Below are positions 1-9,575 of a stretch of DNA of 64,000 bases, piece after piece. The notes beneath the pieces are model-generated. The model had not been told where the DNA came from and did no database searches. It worked only from the letters and a program-made list of their open reading frames with translations. Both the position numbers and the translations under genes were made by a program. The DNA is from Rhodococcus yananensis. Its GTDB lineage: Bacteria > Actinomycetota > Actinomycetes > Mycobacteriales > Mycobacteriaceae. The DNA is taken from positions 1-64,000 of the forward strand of contig NZ_JAIYEP010000008.1 in the NCBI RefSeq assembly GCF_020515525.1, written 5' to 3'. The number at the start of each line of letters is the position of its first letter. Position 1 is the first letter of the stretch.

Positions 1-23
1 CGGCCACCCCACCGGGGTGGCCG
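1..23. terminator. Perfect hairpin at the left edge, likely terminator
   Basis: A perfect 10-bp inverted repeat (arms 1-10 and 14-23, loop ACC) lies about 35 bases past the stop of the leftward gene at 58-399. It has no T-tract, as is common in high-GC actinobacteria. It could also serve a gene outside the window. Confidence 0.5.
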
Positions 24-57
24 GCCCGCGTTCGTGCCGGATCGTTCGTGCCGGGTG

Positions 58-399
58 TCAGCGTTCGTTACGTGCCTTCGGGAACCGGGTCTGCTTCGCG
101 ACCCACCCCGCCATCTTCTGCCAGTGCCCCCGTCGCGGGGTCACGATGCTGGTGACCTCCCGATCCCAGTCGGATTCGGTGACGTTCGGCAGGGCGGCGA
201 CGACGGCGTGCGCGGTCGGCAGGTCGGCGACCACCCGGTCGCCGAGGACACCGTCCTCGGCGACGACGGTGATGCGCACCCCCACGTAGCCGACAGGCTG
301 GATGACGGCCTTCGCGGAGCCACCGTGCTCCGCGACGAATCCGCGCAGGGACGTGACGATCTCGGACGGTGCCGACACGGGCTGGGTTTCGACGGTCAT
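58..399 (-). CDS. Conserved hypothetical protein, 113 aa
   Basis: Function unknown. The protein is small and soluble, with no signal peptide or membrane segment. It alternates short beta-like stretches (VGVRITVVAEDG, VVADLPTAHAVVAALP) and ends in a basic tail (QTRFPKARNER). The start is placed at the ATG at 399 (MTVETQ), because a longer reading would run into the divergent gene at 423. No ribosome-binding site precedes it. Instead, TATTCT (407-412 on this strand) sits 7 bases before the ATG, the layout of a leaderless actinobacterial mRNA. I infer from memory of related genomes that an uncharacterised gene often sits beside qor here. The existence of the gene is well supported by codon use; its role is not. 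Confidence 0.7.
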   Translation of the reverse strand: MTVETQPVSAPSEIVTSLRGFVAEHGGSAKAVIQPVGYVGVRITVVAEDGVLGDRVVADLPTAHAVVAALPNVTESDWDREVTSIVTPRRGHWQKMAGWVAKQTRFPKARNER

Positions 400-406
400 G
401 CCCGCC

Positions 407-416
407 AGAATACTGT
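407..416. promoter_or_regulatory. Overlapping divergent -10 hexamers for two leaderless genes
   Basis: TATTCT reads on the minus strand at 407-412 and ends 7 bases before the ATG at 399. TACTGT reads on the plus strand at 411-416 and ends 6 bases before the ATG at 423. Both fit the TANNNT -10 with transcription starting at or next to the first codon. The two hexamers share two base pairs, so two polymerases could not open both promoters at once. Confidence 0.55.
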
Positions 417-422
417 GGCCGC

Positions 423-1388
423 ATGCGCGCAATCGAAGTGGCACAGCACGGCGGCCCCGACGTCCTCACCCCCGTGGACGTCCCCGATCCGGTGGCCGGT
501 CCCGGCGACGTCCTCGTCCGCACCGACGCGATCGGCGTGAACTTCATCGACACGTACTTCCGCACCGGCCTGTACGGGACGGCACTCCCGTACGTGCCGG
601 GATCCGAGGGCACCGGCACCGTCGTCGCGGTCGGCGAGGACGTGGTCGACCTCACCGTCGGGCAACGGGTGGCCTGGGCGGATGCACCCGGCTCGTACGC
701 GGAACTGGTGCGGGTGCCCGCGCGTGTGGCGGTGCCGGTTCCCGACGGGGTACCCGCGCCGCAGGCCGCGTCCGCACTGCTCCAGGGCATGACCGCGCAC
801 TACCTCGTCGAATCGACGTACGCGGCGCAACCCGGCGACACGATCCTGGTGCACGCCGGTGCCGGCGGTGTCGGCCTGCTGCTCACCCAACTCGCCGTCG
901 CGAAAGGGGTCCGGGTGATCACCACGGTCTCGTCCGACGAGAAGGAGGAACTGTCGCGGGGTGCGGGAGCCGCGGAGGTGCTGCGCTACGGCGACGACCT
1001 GCCCGAGCAGGTACGTGCCCTCACCGGCGGCGACGGGGTCGCCGCGGTGTACGACGGCGTCGGCGCCGCCACGTTCGAGGCGTCCCTCGCATCCCTGCGG
1101 ATCCGCGGAACACTCGCCCTGTTCGGTGCCGCGAGCGGTCCGGTGCCTCCCTTCGACCTGCAGCGGCTCAACCCGGCGGGATCCCTGTTCGTCACCCGGC
1201 CCACGCTCGCCCACCACGTCCGCACCCGCGACGAGCTTCTGTGGCGGGCGGGCGACGTGTTCACCGCCCTCGCGGGGGGTGCCCTTCACGTCCGTGTGGG
1301 CGCGACGTATCCTCTCGACGAGGCAGCCCGCGCGCACAGCGACCTCGCGGGACGTCGCACCACCGGTTCGATCGTGCTGCTGCCCTAG
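423..1388 (+). CDS. qor: NADPH:quinone oxidoreductase, zeta-crystallin family
   Basis: A 321-residue medium-chain reductase of the quinone reductase (QOR) group, expected to reduce quinones with NADPH in the cytoplasm. The N-terminal GroES-like fold (about 1-125) lacks the zinc-ligand cysteines of alcohol dehydrogenases. The Rossmann nucleotide-binding loop AGAGGVG lies at about 145-151. Length and ends match the family. The ATG at 423 is chosen because MRAIEV is the family's usual beginning; a longer upstream reading has no support. There is no Shine-Dalgarno; TACTGT lies 6 bases upstream, suggesting a leaderless mRNA. The gene is divergent from the 58-399 gene and convergent with ctaB. True quinone specificity cannot be read from the sequence. 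Confidence 0.9.
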   Translation: MRAIEVAQHGGPDVLTPVDVPDPVAGPGDVLVRTDAIGVNFIDTYFRTGLYGTALPYVPGSEGTGTVVAVGEDVVDLTVGQRVAWADAPGSYAELVRVPARVAVPVPDGVPAPQAASALLQGMTAHYLVESTYAAQPGDTILVHAGAGGVGLLLTQLAVAKGVRVITTVSSDEKEELSRGAGAAEVLRYGDDLPEQVRALTGGDGVAAVYDGVGAATFEASLASLRIRGTLALFGAASGPVPPFDLQRLNPAGSLFVTRPTLAHHVRTRDELLWRAGDVFTALAGGALHVRVGATYPLDEAARAHSDLAGRRTTGSIVLLP

Positions 1389-1392
1389 AGCC

Positions 1393-1457
1393 GGCCGTCC
1401 TCGGACGGCCCACCACACCCGTGCCCTCCCGCGATCCGCACCGTGGGAGGGCACGGG
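1393..1457. terminator. Two hairpins between convergent qor and ctaB
   Basis: GGCCGTCC/GGACGGCC (1393-1400 and 1403-1410) is followed by a perfect 13-bp inverted repeat (1418-1430 and 1445-1457, 14-base loop). Symmetric stems between convergent genes suit a bidirectional terminator. Just to the right (1466-1494) a 14/15-bp unit, GGGGATACCGTGCCG and a one-base-shorter copy, is directly repeated. Confidence 0.65.
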
Positions 1458-1529
1458 CGTATCTCGGGGATACCGTGCCGGGGGATACGTGCCGGGGACT
1501 ACCGCCGGCTGTGAGCGGACGGACCCGCG

Positions 1530-2507
1530 TCAGAAGAGCGAGGCCACCGTCGGCAGATCCAGCACCGAATCGATGGCCAGCCCCAGGCACACCACCGCAA
1601 GGTAGTTGTTCGACTGCAGGAACAACTTGAGCGGCTTCACCGAGGCGCCACCGCGCACACTGTTGTAGAGCTGGTGCGCAACGAACAGGAACCAGGCCCC
1701 CGCCGCGAGCGTCACGATCGCGTACACCAGACCCGCCGCGGGCACGATCACCAGCGTCGCCAGGACGGTCGCCCACGTGTACACCACGATCTGCTTCGTG
1801 ACGTGTTGTTCGGTGGCGATGACCGGCAGCATCGGCACACCGGCCGCCTTGTAGTCCTCCTTGTAGCGCATCGCCAGGGCCCACGTGTGCGGCGGTGTCC
1901 AGAAGAAGATCACCAGGAACAGCACGACCGGCTCCCAGCTGAGCGACCCGGTCACCGCCGCCCACCCGACCATCACCGGCATGCACCCGGCGGCACCACC
2001 CCACACCACGTTCTGCCAGGTACGTCGCTTGAGGACCATCGTGTACACCAGCACGTAGAACGCGATCGTCAGCACCACGAGCGCACCGGCCAGCAGGTTG
2101 GCCCGCCACCACAACCACGCGAACGACGCCACCCCGAGCACCATGCCGAACACGAACGCGTTGCGGGTCGGCACCGCCTGCCGCGCCAACGGACGGAGCG
2201 CGGTGCGTTTCATCACCTTGTCGATGTCCGCATCGACGACGCAGTTGAGGGAATTGGCGCTCGCCGCACCCATCCAGCCACCGAACAGTGTGCTGAGGAT
2301 CAGGACGATGTCGACGCTGCCGCGGTCCGCGAACAGCATCGCCGGGATCGTCGCGACCAGCAGCAGTTCGATCACGCGAGGCTTCGTCAACGCGACGTAC
2401 GCCAGGATCGTGCCGGTGACCCGACCCCACATCGTGTCGGGACGGGGTGCGGCCGGGACCTCGGGGGCACCGAAGCCGTGTCCTGTCGGCCGTCGACCTT
2501 GCCGCAC
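1530..2507 (-). CDS. ctaB: Protoheme IX farnesyltransferase (heme O synthase)
   Basis: UbiA-family membrane prenyltransferase that farnesylates heme b to heme O for the cytochrome c oxidase branch. The allylic-diphosphate site [15 protein letters not shown] is at about residues 88-102, and the later loop [20 protein letters not shown] is typical of CtaB. Hydrophobic segments account for seven to nine membrane helices. The start is set at GTG 2507 (325 aa) because AGGAGA lies 4 bases upstream; an ORF to 2582 exists but lacks a site. It diverges from tkt, an arrangement I recall in M. tuberculosis as well. TACCAT at 2592-2597 on this strand is a possible -10. Confidence 0.93.
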   Translation of the reverse strand: MRQGRRPTGHGFGAPEVPAAPRPDTMWGRVTGTILAYVALTKPRVIELLLVATIPAMLFADRGSVDIVLILSTLFGGWMGAASANSLNCVVDADIDKVMKRTALRPLARQAVPTRNAFVFGMVLGVASFAWLWWRANLLAGALVVLTIAFYVLVYTMVLKRRTWQNVVWGGAAGCMPVMVGWAAVTGSLSWEPVVLFLVIFFWTPPHTWALAMRYKEDYKAAGVPMLPVIATEQHVTKQIVVYTWATVLATLVIVPAAGLVYAIVTLAAGAWFLFVAHQLYNSVRGGASVKPLKLFLQSNNYLAVVCLGLAIDSVLDLPTVASLF

Positions 2508-2644
2508 ACCGTCTCCTCGCACCACGCGACTACGCACCTTCGCTCGCCCGCTCACGCTCGCCCGGTTCCGGACGAGCCACAACTGGGATCGATGGTAGTC
2601 CCCGGCTACCCGCGCACCGAATCGACCCGCTGACCGGCGGGCAC

Positions 2645-2650
2645 TACTCT
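2645..2650 (+). promoter_or_regulatory. Candidate -10 of the tkt operon
   Basis: TACTCT fits TANNNT and would start transcription near 2657, giving a leader of about 60 bases to the chosen tkt start. A GGAGG at 2651-2655 precedes a possible GTG start at 2661, so the true tkt start needs testing. Confidence 0.35.
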
Positions 2651-2717
2651 GGAGGAACGCGTGGACTCCTCGCGCCCACCCGCACCCCGTACACCCATGT
2701 CAGGAGACTTGAAGCTC

Positions 2718-4820
2718 GTGTCGATCACAGACGAGATCCGCACCCTCACCCAGCCGGTCCATCCCGCCGACTGGACCGATCTGGACACCAAGGCTGTGGA
2801 CACGGCTCGGGTCCTGGCCGCCGACGCGGTGCAGAAGGTCGGCAACGGGCATCCCGGCACCGCGATGAGCCTCGCGCCGCTCGCCTACACCCTGTACCAG
2901 CGGGTGATGCGGCACGACCCCACCGACGCAGAGTGGGTGGGCCGCGACCGGTTCGTGCTCTCCTGCGGGCACTCGAGCCTGACCCTCTACATCCAGCTGT
3001 ACCTGTCCGGATACGGCCTCGAACTCGCCGATCTCGAGGCGCTGCGCACCTGGGGGTCCCTCACCCCCGGCCATCCCGAGTACGGGCACACCACCGGCGT
3101 CGAGATGACCACCGGACCGCTCGGGCAGGGCCTGGCCTCCGCGGTCGGCATGGCGATGGCCGCGCGCCGCGAACGCGGACTGTTCGACCCGGACGCCGCG
3201 CCCGGAACCAGCCCCTTCGACCATCACATCTACGTGATCGCGTCCGACGGTGACATCGAGGAAGGCGTCACGTCCGAGGCATCGTCCATCGCCGGGGTGC
3301 AGCAACTCGGCAACCTCGTCGTGTTCTACGACGACAACAAGATCTCCATCGAGCACGACACCGCGATCGCCCTCGGCGAGGACGTCACCGCCCGCTACGA
3401 GGCATACGGCTGGCACGTGCAGACCGTCGAGGGCGGCGAGAACGTCACCGCGCTGCTCGAGGCCGTCGAGAAGGCCAAGGCCGTCACCGACAAGCCGTCG
3501 TTCATCGCGGTGCGCACCGTCATCGGTTACCCCGCACCGAACAAGATGAACACCGGTGACGCGCACGGCGCGGCACTCGGCGCCGACGAGGTCGCGGCCG
3601 TCAAGAAGGCCCTGGGCTTCGACCCCGACAAGAGCTTCGACGTCGACCCCGCCGTGATCGAGCACACCCGCGCGGTCGTCACCCGCGGTGCCGCGGCACG
3701 CGCCGCATGGCAGACCGCCTTCGATGCCTGGGCCGGCCGTGAGCCGCAACGCAAGGAACTGTTCGACCGTCTCCACGCCGGTGAGTTCCCCGCCGGCTGG
3801 GTCGAGGCGCTGCCCACGTACGAGCCCACCGACAACGGCCCCGCCACCCGCTCCGCGTCCGGCAAGGCCCTCGCCGCACTCGGGCCGCTCCTTCCCGAAC
3901 TGTGGGGTGGTTCCGCCGATCTCGCGGGCAGCAACAACACCACGATCGCCGGATCCGACTCGTTCGGCCCCACCTCGATCACCACGAAGGACTGGACGGC
4001 TCAGCCCTACGGCCGCACCCTGCACTTCGGTGTCCGCGAACACGCGATGGGCTCGATCCTCAACGGCATCGCCCTGCACGGCCCGACCCGCCCCTACGGC
4101 GGCACATTCCTGGTGTTCTCCGACTACATGCGCCCGGCCGTGCGTCTCGCCGCGTTGATGCAGACTCCCGCGATCTACGTGTGGACCCACGACTCGATCG
4201 GGCTCGGCGAGGACGGCCCCACCCATCAGCCCGTCGAGCATCTCGCGGCTCTGCGCGCCATCCCGAACCTCGCGGTCGTCCGCCCCGCCGACGCCAACGA
4301 GACGTCCTTCGCATGGAAGGCCGCACTGGAGAACCGCACCGGCCCGACCGCGCTGGCTCTGACCCGGCAGAACGTCCCGGTCCTCGACGGCACCCGCGAC
4401 AAGGCCGCCGACGGTGTCGCCCGCGGCGCGTACGTCCTCGCCGATGCGTCGAACGGCGCACCCGAGGTCGTGCTCCTCGCCACCGGCTCCGAGGTGCAAC
4501 TCGCCGTCACCGCGCGCGAGACGCTCGAAGCGGACGGCGTCCCCACCCGCGTGGTGTCGGTCCCGGTCCTCGACTGGTTCCTCGAACAAGACAAGGCGTA
4601 CCGCGACGAGGTCCTCCCCCCGTCGGTGAAGGCCCGTGTGTCCGTCGAGGCCGGCCTGGCGCTTCCGTGGTACCGGCTGCTCGGCGACCACGGTCGGGCC
4701 GTCTCCCTCGAGCACTACGGCGCTTCCGCCGACTACAAGACCTTGTACCGCGAGTTCGGGATCACGGCCGACGCCGTCGTCGACGCCGCCCGTGTCTCGC
4801 TCACAGACGTGAAGGGATGA
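2718..4820 (+). CDS. tkt: Transketolase
   Basis: Thiamine-diphosphate enzyme that moves two-carbon units in the non-oxidative pentose-phosphate pathway. At 700 aa it has the full length. The TPP/Mg motif SDGDIEEG is at about 175-182, and the catalytic-glutamate region FGVREHAMG of the pyrimidine-binding domain is near 435-443. The GTG at 2718 ([10 protein letters not shown]) is chosen because it gives the family length, with AGGAGA at 2702-2707. A GTG at 2661 with GGAGG 5 bases upstream would add 19 residues and cannot be excluded. It leads the operon tkt-tal-zwf-opcA-pgl, with the next start 4 bases after its stop. Confidence 0.95.
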   Translation: MSITDEIRTLTQPVHPADWTDLDTKAVDTARVLAADAVQKVGNGHPGTAMSLAPLAYTLYQRVMRHDPTDAEWVGRDRFVLSCGHSSLTLYIQLYLSGYGLELADLEALRTWGSLTPGHPEYGHTTGVEMTTGPLGQGLASAVGMAMAARRERGLFDPDAAPGTSPFDHHIYVIASDGDIEEGVTSEASSIAGVQQLGNLVVFYDDNKISIEHDTAIALGEDVTARYEAYGWHVQTVEGGENVTALLEAVEKAKAVTDKPSFIAVRTVIGYPAPNKMNTGDAHGAALGADEVAAVKKALGFDPDKSFDVDPAVIEHTRAVVTRGAAARAAWQTAFDAWAGREPQRKELFDRLHAGEFPAGWVEALPTYEPTDNGPATRSASGKALAALGPLLPELWGGSADLAGSNNTTIAGSDSFGPTSITTKDWTAQPYGRTLHFGVREHAMGSILNGIALHGPTRPYGGTFLVFSDYMRPAVRLAALMQTPAIYVWTHDSIGLGEDGPTHQPVEHLAALRAIPNLAVVRPADANETSFAWKAALENRTGPTALALTRQNVPVLDGTRDKAADGVARGAYVLADASNGAPEVVLLATGSEVQLAVTARETLEADGVPTRVVSVPVLDWFLEQDKAYRDEVLPPSVKARVSVEAGLALPWYRLLGDHGRAVSLEHYGASADYKTLYREFGITADAVVDAARVSLTDVKG

Positions 4821-4824
4821 TGCG

Positions 4825-5970
4825 ATGACCCAGCAGACGACCGTTCAGAACGACAGGCTCGCCCGCCTCGCCGCCGAAGGTGTGTCGGTGTGGCTCGACG
4901 ACCTGTCCCGTGAACGTATCGAGTCCGGTAACCTCGCCGATCTCGTCGCGACCCGCAGCGTCGTGGGTGTGACCACCAACCCGTCGATCTTCCAGGCGGC
5001 GCTGTCGAAGGGCCACGCCTACGACGCGCAGGTCGCGTCGCTCGCCGCGGCCGGCAGCGACGTCGACGCGACGATCCTCGCCGTGACCACCGACGACGTG
5101 CGTGCCGCATGCGACGTCCTGGCCCCCGTGTACGAGGCGACCGGCGGTGTCGACGGTCGCGTGTCGATCGAGGTGGATCCGCGGCTCGCACACAAGACGG
5201 ACGCCACCGTCGAGCAGGCGATCGAACTGTGGCGGATCGTGGACCGGCCCAACCTGTTCATCAAGATCCCCGCGACGGTCGCGGGTCTCCCGGCGATCGC
5301 GAAGGTCATCGGTGAGGGAATCAGCGTCAACGTCACGCTGATCTTCTCCGTCGAACGCTACGAGCGGGTGATCGAGTCGTACCTCGACGGGCTCACCGCA
5401 GCGAAGGCCGCCGGGCACGATCTCGCGTCGATCCACTCGGTGGCGTCGTTCTTCGTGTCCCGCGTCGACACCGAGATCGACGCGCGGCTCGAGGAGATCG
5501 GCACCGCCGCGGCGCTGGCGCTCCGCGGCAGGGCGGGTGTCGCCAACGCCCGTCTCGCGTACGCCGCCTACCTCGCGGCCTTCGAGGGCGGCGCGCGATT
5601 CGGGCAGCTCGCCGAGGCCGGTGCACGGCCGCAGCGAGCTCTGTGGGCGTCGACGGGTGTGAAGAACCCCGACTACCCCGACACGCTCTACGTCACCGAG
5701 CTGGTCGCCCCGAACACCGTCAACACGATGCCGGAGAAGACCCTCGAAGCGGTCGCCGACCACGGCGAGATCAGCGGCGACACCGTCACCGGCAACATCG
5801 CCGACGCCCGGCACGTGTTCGATGCGCTCGGCGCTGCCGGGATCGACCTTCACGACGTGTTCCGCAAACTCGAGGACGAAGGCGTCGAGAAGTTCGAGGT
5901 GTCCTGGAACGATCTCCTGGCCGCGACGGAGCAGCAACTGTCGGCACTGAACCCGGGTACGGAGAACTGA
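4825..5970 (+). CDS. tal: Transaldolase
   Basis: Class I aldolase-type enzyme that transfers a dihydroxyacetone unit from sedoheptulose 7-phosphate to glyceraldehyde 3-phosphate. At 381 aa it belongs to the longer actinobacterial/cyanobacterial TalB-like group. The Schiff-base lysine lies in [11 protein letters not shown] (about K147), and TNPSIFQAA near the N-terminus is a family signature. ATG at 4825 follows the tkt stop by 4 bases, and zwf begins 2 bases past its stop, so translation is probably coupled. Confidence 0.95.
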   Translation: MTQQTTVQNDRLARLAAEGVSVWLDDLSRERIESGNLADLVATRSVVGVTTNPSIFQAALSKGHAYDAQVASLAAAGSDVDATILAVTTDDVRAACDVLAPVYEATGGVDGRVSIEVDPRLAHKTDATVEQAIELWRIVDRPNLFIKIPATVAGLPAIAKVIGEGISVNVTLIFSVERYERVIESYLDGLTAAKAAGHDLASIHSVASFFVSRVDTEIDARLEEIGTAAALALRGRAGVANARLAYAAYLAAFEGGARFGQLAEAGARPQRALWASTGVKNPDYPDTLYVTELVAPNTVNTMPEKTLEAVADHGEISGDTVTGNIADARHVFDALGAAGIDLHDVFRKLEDEGVEKFEVSWNDLLAATEQQLSALNPGTEN

Positions 5971-5972
5971 GG

Positions 5973-7514
5973 GTGCGCGGGTCCGGCGCGGCGGCATGGG
6001 TCAATCCGTTACGCGACAGCCGCGACCGCCGGCTCCCGCGCATCGCAGGCCCGTGCGCGCTGGTGATCTTCGGGGTCACCGGCGACCTGGCGCGGCGCAA
6101 ACTGATGCCCGCCGTGTACGACCTCGCCCACCGGGGTCTGCTGCCGCCCGGATTCGCGCTCGTCGGTTTCGCGCGCCGTGACTGGGCAGACGAGGACTTC
6201 GGGGAGGTCGTGCATGCCGCGGTCCGCGAGCATTCGCGGACCCCGTTCCGCGAGGAGGTGTGGCAGCGGCTCGCCGAAGGAATTCGCTTCGTGCAGGGCA
6301 GCTTCGACGACGACGATGCGTTCACCGAACTCGCCACGACCCTGGCGAAGCTGGACCGGGAGCGGGGCACCGGCCGCAATCACGCGTTCTACCTGTCGGT
6401 TCCGCCCGACGCGTTCCCCGTGGTGTGCGGGCAGTTGGCCCGCACCGGCCTCGCCGCGGCGGACGGTGACGCATGGAGCCGAGTGGTCATCGAGAAGCCG
6501 TTCGGCCACGACCTCGACAGCGCCCGCGAACTGAACGCGGTGGTCGGCTCGGTGTTCTCCGAGGACTCGGTGTTCCGCATCGACCACTACCTCGGTAAGG
6601 AGACCGTCCAGAACATTCTGGCGTTGCGGTTCGCGAACCAGCTGTTCGACCCGATCTGGAACGCGCACTACGTCGACCACGTGCAGATCACGATGGCGGA
6701 AGACATCGGACTCGGGGGCCGCGCCGGCTACTACGACGGTATCGGCGCCGCCCGCGATGTCATCCAGAACCACCTGTTGCAGTTGCTGGCGTTCACCGCG
6801 ATGGAGGAACCCGTCAGTTTCGCGCCGTCCGAACTCCGCGCCGAGAAGATCAAGGTGCTGTCGGCGACGAGACTGGCCGAACCGCTCGACGAGACCACCG
6901 CGCGCGGGCAGTACACGGCGGGCTGGCAGGGCGGCGAGCACGTCGTCGGGCTTCTCGAAGAAGCGGGGTTCGCGTCCGATTCGACCACCGAGACGTACGC
7001 CGCGATCACCCTCGAGGTCGATACCCGCCGGTGGGCGGGGGTTCCTTTCTACCTGCGCACCGGCAAACGGCTGGGGCGTCGGGTCACCGAGATCGCCGTG
7101 GTGTTCAAACGGGCACCGCATCTGCCCTTCGACACGACCATGACCGAGGAGCTCGGGCAGAACGCCCTGGTGATCCGGGTTCAACCCGACGAGGGTGTCA
7201 CGATGCGTTTCGGTTCGAAGGTTCCCGGCTCCGAGATGGAGGTGCGGGACGTGAACATGGACTTCAGTTACGGGCAGGCGTTCACGGTGTCGTCGCCCGA
7301 GGCCTACGAACGGCTCATCCTCGACGTGCTGCTCGGCGAACCGTCGCTGTTCCCTGTCGACGACGAGGTCGAGCTGTCCTGGGAGATCCTCGATCCCGTG
7401 CTCGACCACTGGGCATCCGCGGGCCGACCGGAGCCCTACGAGTCGGGCACCTGGGGTCCGGCGACCGCCGACGAGATGCTCCGCCGATCCGGCCGCGAAT
7501 GGAGACGCCCGTGA
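5973..7514 (+). CDS. zwf: Glucose-6-phosphate 1-dehydrogenase
   Basis: First enzyme of the oxidative pentose-phosphate pathway (glucose 6-phosphate plus NADP to 6-phosphogluconolactone and NADPH). At 513 aa it shows the nucleotide-binding GVTGDLARR at about 34-42 and the active-site RIDHYLGKE at about 202-210, whose lysine binds substrate. The start is GTG 5973 with GGAG at 5961-5964. This gives an N-terminus rich in WVNPLRD, resembling mycobacterial Zwf2 from memory; the open frame reaches back to 5643 only inside tal. It overlaps opcA by 4 bases (GTGA). Confidence 0.95.
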   Translation: MRGSGAAAWVNPLRDSRDRRLPRIAGPCALVIFGVTGDLARRKLMPAVYDLAHRGLLPPGFALVGFARRDWADEDFGEVVHAAVREHSRTPFREEVWQRLAEGIRFVQGSFDDDDAFTELATTLAKLDRERGTGRNHAFYLSVPPDAFPVVCGQLARTGLAAADGDAWSRVVIEKPFGHDLDSARELNAVVGSVFSEDSVFRIDHYLGKETVQNILALRFANQLFDPIWNAHYVDHVQITMAEDIGLGGRAGYYDGIGAARDVIQNHLLQLLAFTAMEEPVSFAPSELRAEKIKVLSATRLAEPLDETTARGQYTAGWQGGEHVVGLLEEAGFASDSTTETYAAITLEVDTRRWAGVPFYLRTGKRLGRRVTEIAVVFKRAPHLPFDTTMTEELGQNALVIRVQPDEGVTMRFGSKVPGSEMEVRDVNMDFSYGQAFTVSSPEAYERLILDVLLGEPSLFPVDDEVELSWEILDPVLDHWASAGRPEPYESGTWGPATADEMLRRSGREWRRP

Positions 7515-8419
7515 GAGTGCAGTTGCGCGACACCTCGGCGGTCGCCGTCAGCAAGAAGCTGGTGGAGTTGCGCCGAACCGGCGGTGTCGTCACACAGGGA
7601 CGGGTGCTGACCCTCATCGTGTGCGCCGGGGACGCCCGTGGCCTCGAGGCCTCGATCTCCGCGGCCACCGACGCCTCCCGCGAGCATCCGTGCCGCGTCA
7701 TCGTCGTCGGTCGTGGCCGCGGCGACGGCCCGTCCCGGATGGACGCGGAGATCCGGGTGGGAGGCGAGGCCGGAGCCTCCGAGGTGCTCATCCTCGCGCT
7801 GCACGGCGAACTCGGGGATCATCAGGAATCGGTGCTCGTCCCCTTCCTCGTACCCGACACCCCCGTCGTCGCGTGGTGGCCGAACACCTCACCTGCCGTG
7901 CCCGCCCGCGATCCCGTCGGACGATTGGCCGTGCGCCGCATCACCGACGCCACCAACGCCGAGAACCCGCGGGCCGCGATCTCGGCGCGCCTGGCCGGGT
8001 ACACCCCCGGCGACACCGACCTCGCGTGGGCCCGCGTGACGTACTGGCGGGCCTTGCTCGTCTCCGCCCTGGACCAGCCACCCCACGAACCCGTGATCTC
8101 GGCGACGGTGTCCGGGCTGCGCACCGAGGTCGCACTCGACCTGCTCGCGGGTTGGCTCGCCAGCCGCATCGACTGTCCCGTGCAGCGCGCGGACGGGCCG
8201 CTCCGTGTCGAGTTGCACACCCCCACGCAGAGCATCGTGTTGGGCCGACCGCAGGACGGCCGTGTCGCGACACTCTCGCGGACCGCCAAGCCCGATTCGC
8301 TGATCACCCTGGCGCGACGAGACTCCGCGGAATGCCTCACCGAGGAGTTGCGTCGGCTCGATCCCGACGAGATCTACGAGGCGGCCCTGTCGGCACTACC
8401 GAAGGTGGAGTATGTCTGA
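7511..8419 (+). CDS. opcA: Glucose-6-phosphate dehydrogenase assembly protein OpcA
   Basis: OpcA is needed for assembly or full activity of Zwf in cyanobacteria and actinobacteria. The 302-aa product has the family segments LVPFLVPDTPVVAWWP and the N-terminal VSKKLVELRRTGG. The start is GTG 7511, which overlaps the zwf stop as GTGA, with GGAG at 7501-7504. An upstream ATG at 7499 is in frame but sits on that site. Its place directly behind zwf supports a shared role. It overlaps pgl by 8 bases. Confidence 0.93.
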   Translation: MRVQLRDTSAVAVSKKLVELRRTGGVVTQGRVLTLIVCAGDARGLEASISAATDASREHPCRVIVVGRGRGDGPSRMDAEIRVGGEAGASEVLILALHGELGDHQESVLVPFLVPDTPVVAWWPNTSPAVPARDPVGRLAVRRITDATNAENPRAAISARLAGYTPGDTDLAWARVTYWRALLVSALDQPPHEPVISATVSGLRTEVALDLLAGWLASRIDCPVQRADGPLRVELHTPTQSIVLGRPQDGRVATLSRTAKPDSLITLARRDSAECLTEELRRLDPDEIYEAALSALPKVEYV

Positions 8420-9167
8420 GCCCGGCCCCGTCGATGTCCGTACCTCCCCCGATCCCGACGGCGTCGCACGCGCGGCCGCGGCCGCGTTCGTCGAGGCCGT
8501 CGTCGCCGCGCAGGCCGAGCGGGTACAGGCGTCGGTGGTGCTCACCGGTGGCGGCACCGGCATCGCCGTGCTCGAACACGTCCGGGCCGCTCAGGGAGAC
8601 ATCGACTGGTCCGCGCTGAACGTGTACTTCGGGGACGAGCGTTTCCTCCCGCCGGGCCACCCCGACCGCAACGAGGTGCAGGCCCGCGCCGCCCTGCTCG
8701 ACCGGGTTCCGATCGATCCGGCGCGCATCCACACGATGCCCGCCCTCGGTGAGGACGGGTGCGCCACCCCGCAGGACTCGGCGCTGCGATACGCGGAACT
8801 GCTCGCCGCGCACTCCCCCGACGGCACCGTGCCACGTTTCGACGTGCACCTGCTGGGCATGGGCGGGGAGGGACACGTCAACTCACTGTTCCCCGATACG
8901 GATGCAGTGCGCGAATCCGTTCGCTTCGTCGTCGGCCTCGACGATTCCCCGAAACCACCGCCGGCGCGGGTGACACTGACGTTGCCCGCCGTGCAACGAG
9001 CACGGCAGGTGTGGCTGCTGGTCACCGGCGACGCGAAAGCCGACGCGGTGGCCTCCGCGGTCGGCGGGGCCGATCCACGGGATGTTCCGGCGGCGGGTGC
9101 CCGCGGCACCGAACGTACCGTGTGGTTCGTGGACGCCGCCGCGGCAGCGGATCTGCCACGTTACTGA
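8412..9167 (+). CDS. pgl: 6-phosphogluconolactonase
   Basis: SugarP-isomerase-fold lactonase (DevB family) that hydrolyses 6-phosphogluconolactone from Zwf. It is 251 aa long. Typical motifs are VLTGGGTG (phosphate loop) near 40, YFGDERFLPP near 75, and HLLGMGGEGHVNSLFP near 145 with the catalytic histidine. ATG 8412 overlaps the opcA stop and has a purine-rich GGTGGAG upstream. It is the last gene of the operon; a non-coding stretch follows. Confidence 0.94.
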   Translation: MSEPGPVDVRTSPDPDGVARAAAAAFVEAVVAAQAERVQASVVLTGGGTGIAVLEHVRAAQGDIDWSALNVYFGDERFLPPGHPDRNEVQARAALLDRVPIDPARIHTMPALGEDGCATPQDSALRYAELLAAHSPDGTVPRFDVHLLGMGGEGHVNSLFPDTDAVRESVRFVVGLDDSPKPPPARVTLTLPAVQRARQVWLLVTGDAKADAVASAVGGADPRDVPAAGARGTERTVWFVDAAAAADLPRY

Positions 9168-9575
9168 CCTCCGATGCTCTCCGTTCACCGCTCGCGGTCG
9201 TCACCGTCGTCGGTGCGGTCGCGCGGCGCCGCGGGACCGTCCGCGCGGTCACACAACAACCGGTTCGCGGCGCGTGGCCCGCGCACCGAGCGCTTGTATC
9301 CGAGTACCGTCATTCCCCTGCCGCACCGCACCGTCCGTCGATCCATTCGTCCCGCCCCTTCCGCCGTACTCGTCGTCGTGTCGTCGGACCTTGTCGCGGC
9401 CCTCATCTCATTGGACGCAGCGAAGGCCCGACCGGTTCCCCGGACTCCCCACCTCGTTCGCGGGACAATGGATACGCGAGACCACGGATACGCGAGACCA
9501 CGGATATGTGAGACCACGGATATGTGAGGCCACGGATACGCCCCGGTGCGCCGGATGAAGGAAAGGACCGTGACG
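9168..9575. other. Intergenic region after pgl
   Basis: About 400 bases without a convincing gene. A 42-codon leftward frame (9185-9313, beginning MTVLGYKRSV) has high third-position GC but no usable ribosome-binding site, so I leave it uncalled. The right part holds the 16-bp tandem repeat at 9470-9540. I see no tRNA or clear terminator. Confidence 0.5.
9470..9540. repeat. 16-bp tandem repeat, about 4.4 copies
   Basis: The unit GGATACGCGAGACCAC occurs at 9470 (first base from the preceding tg), 9486, then as GGATATGTGAGACCAC at 9502 and GGATATGTGAGGCCAC at 9518, with a partial fifth copy to 9540. Copies differ only by C/T and A/G changes. Sixteen is not a multiple of three, so it is not a coding repeat. 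It ends about 35 bases before the SRPBCC gene start, where it could act as a regulator-binding array or simply be a slippage-prone minisatellite. Confidence 0.85.

Noticed and set aside
2700-4715. 671-codon frame antisense to tkt
   Set aside because: Shadow of tkt caused by high GC; no recognisable domains, while the tkt frame is complete and conserved.
9185-9313. 42-codon leftward frame starting MTVLGYKRSV
   Set aside because: Third positions are GC-rich, but there is no usable ribosome-binding site or leaderless -10, and I know no family. Kept as a possibility only.
9470-9540. Possible CRISPR array
   Set aside because: Units of 16 bp abut with no spacers and no cas genes are near; it is a simple tandem repeat.
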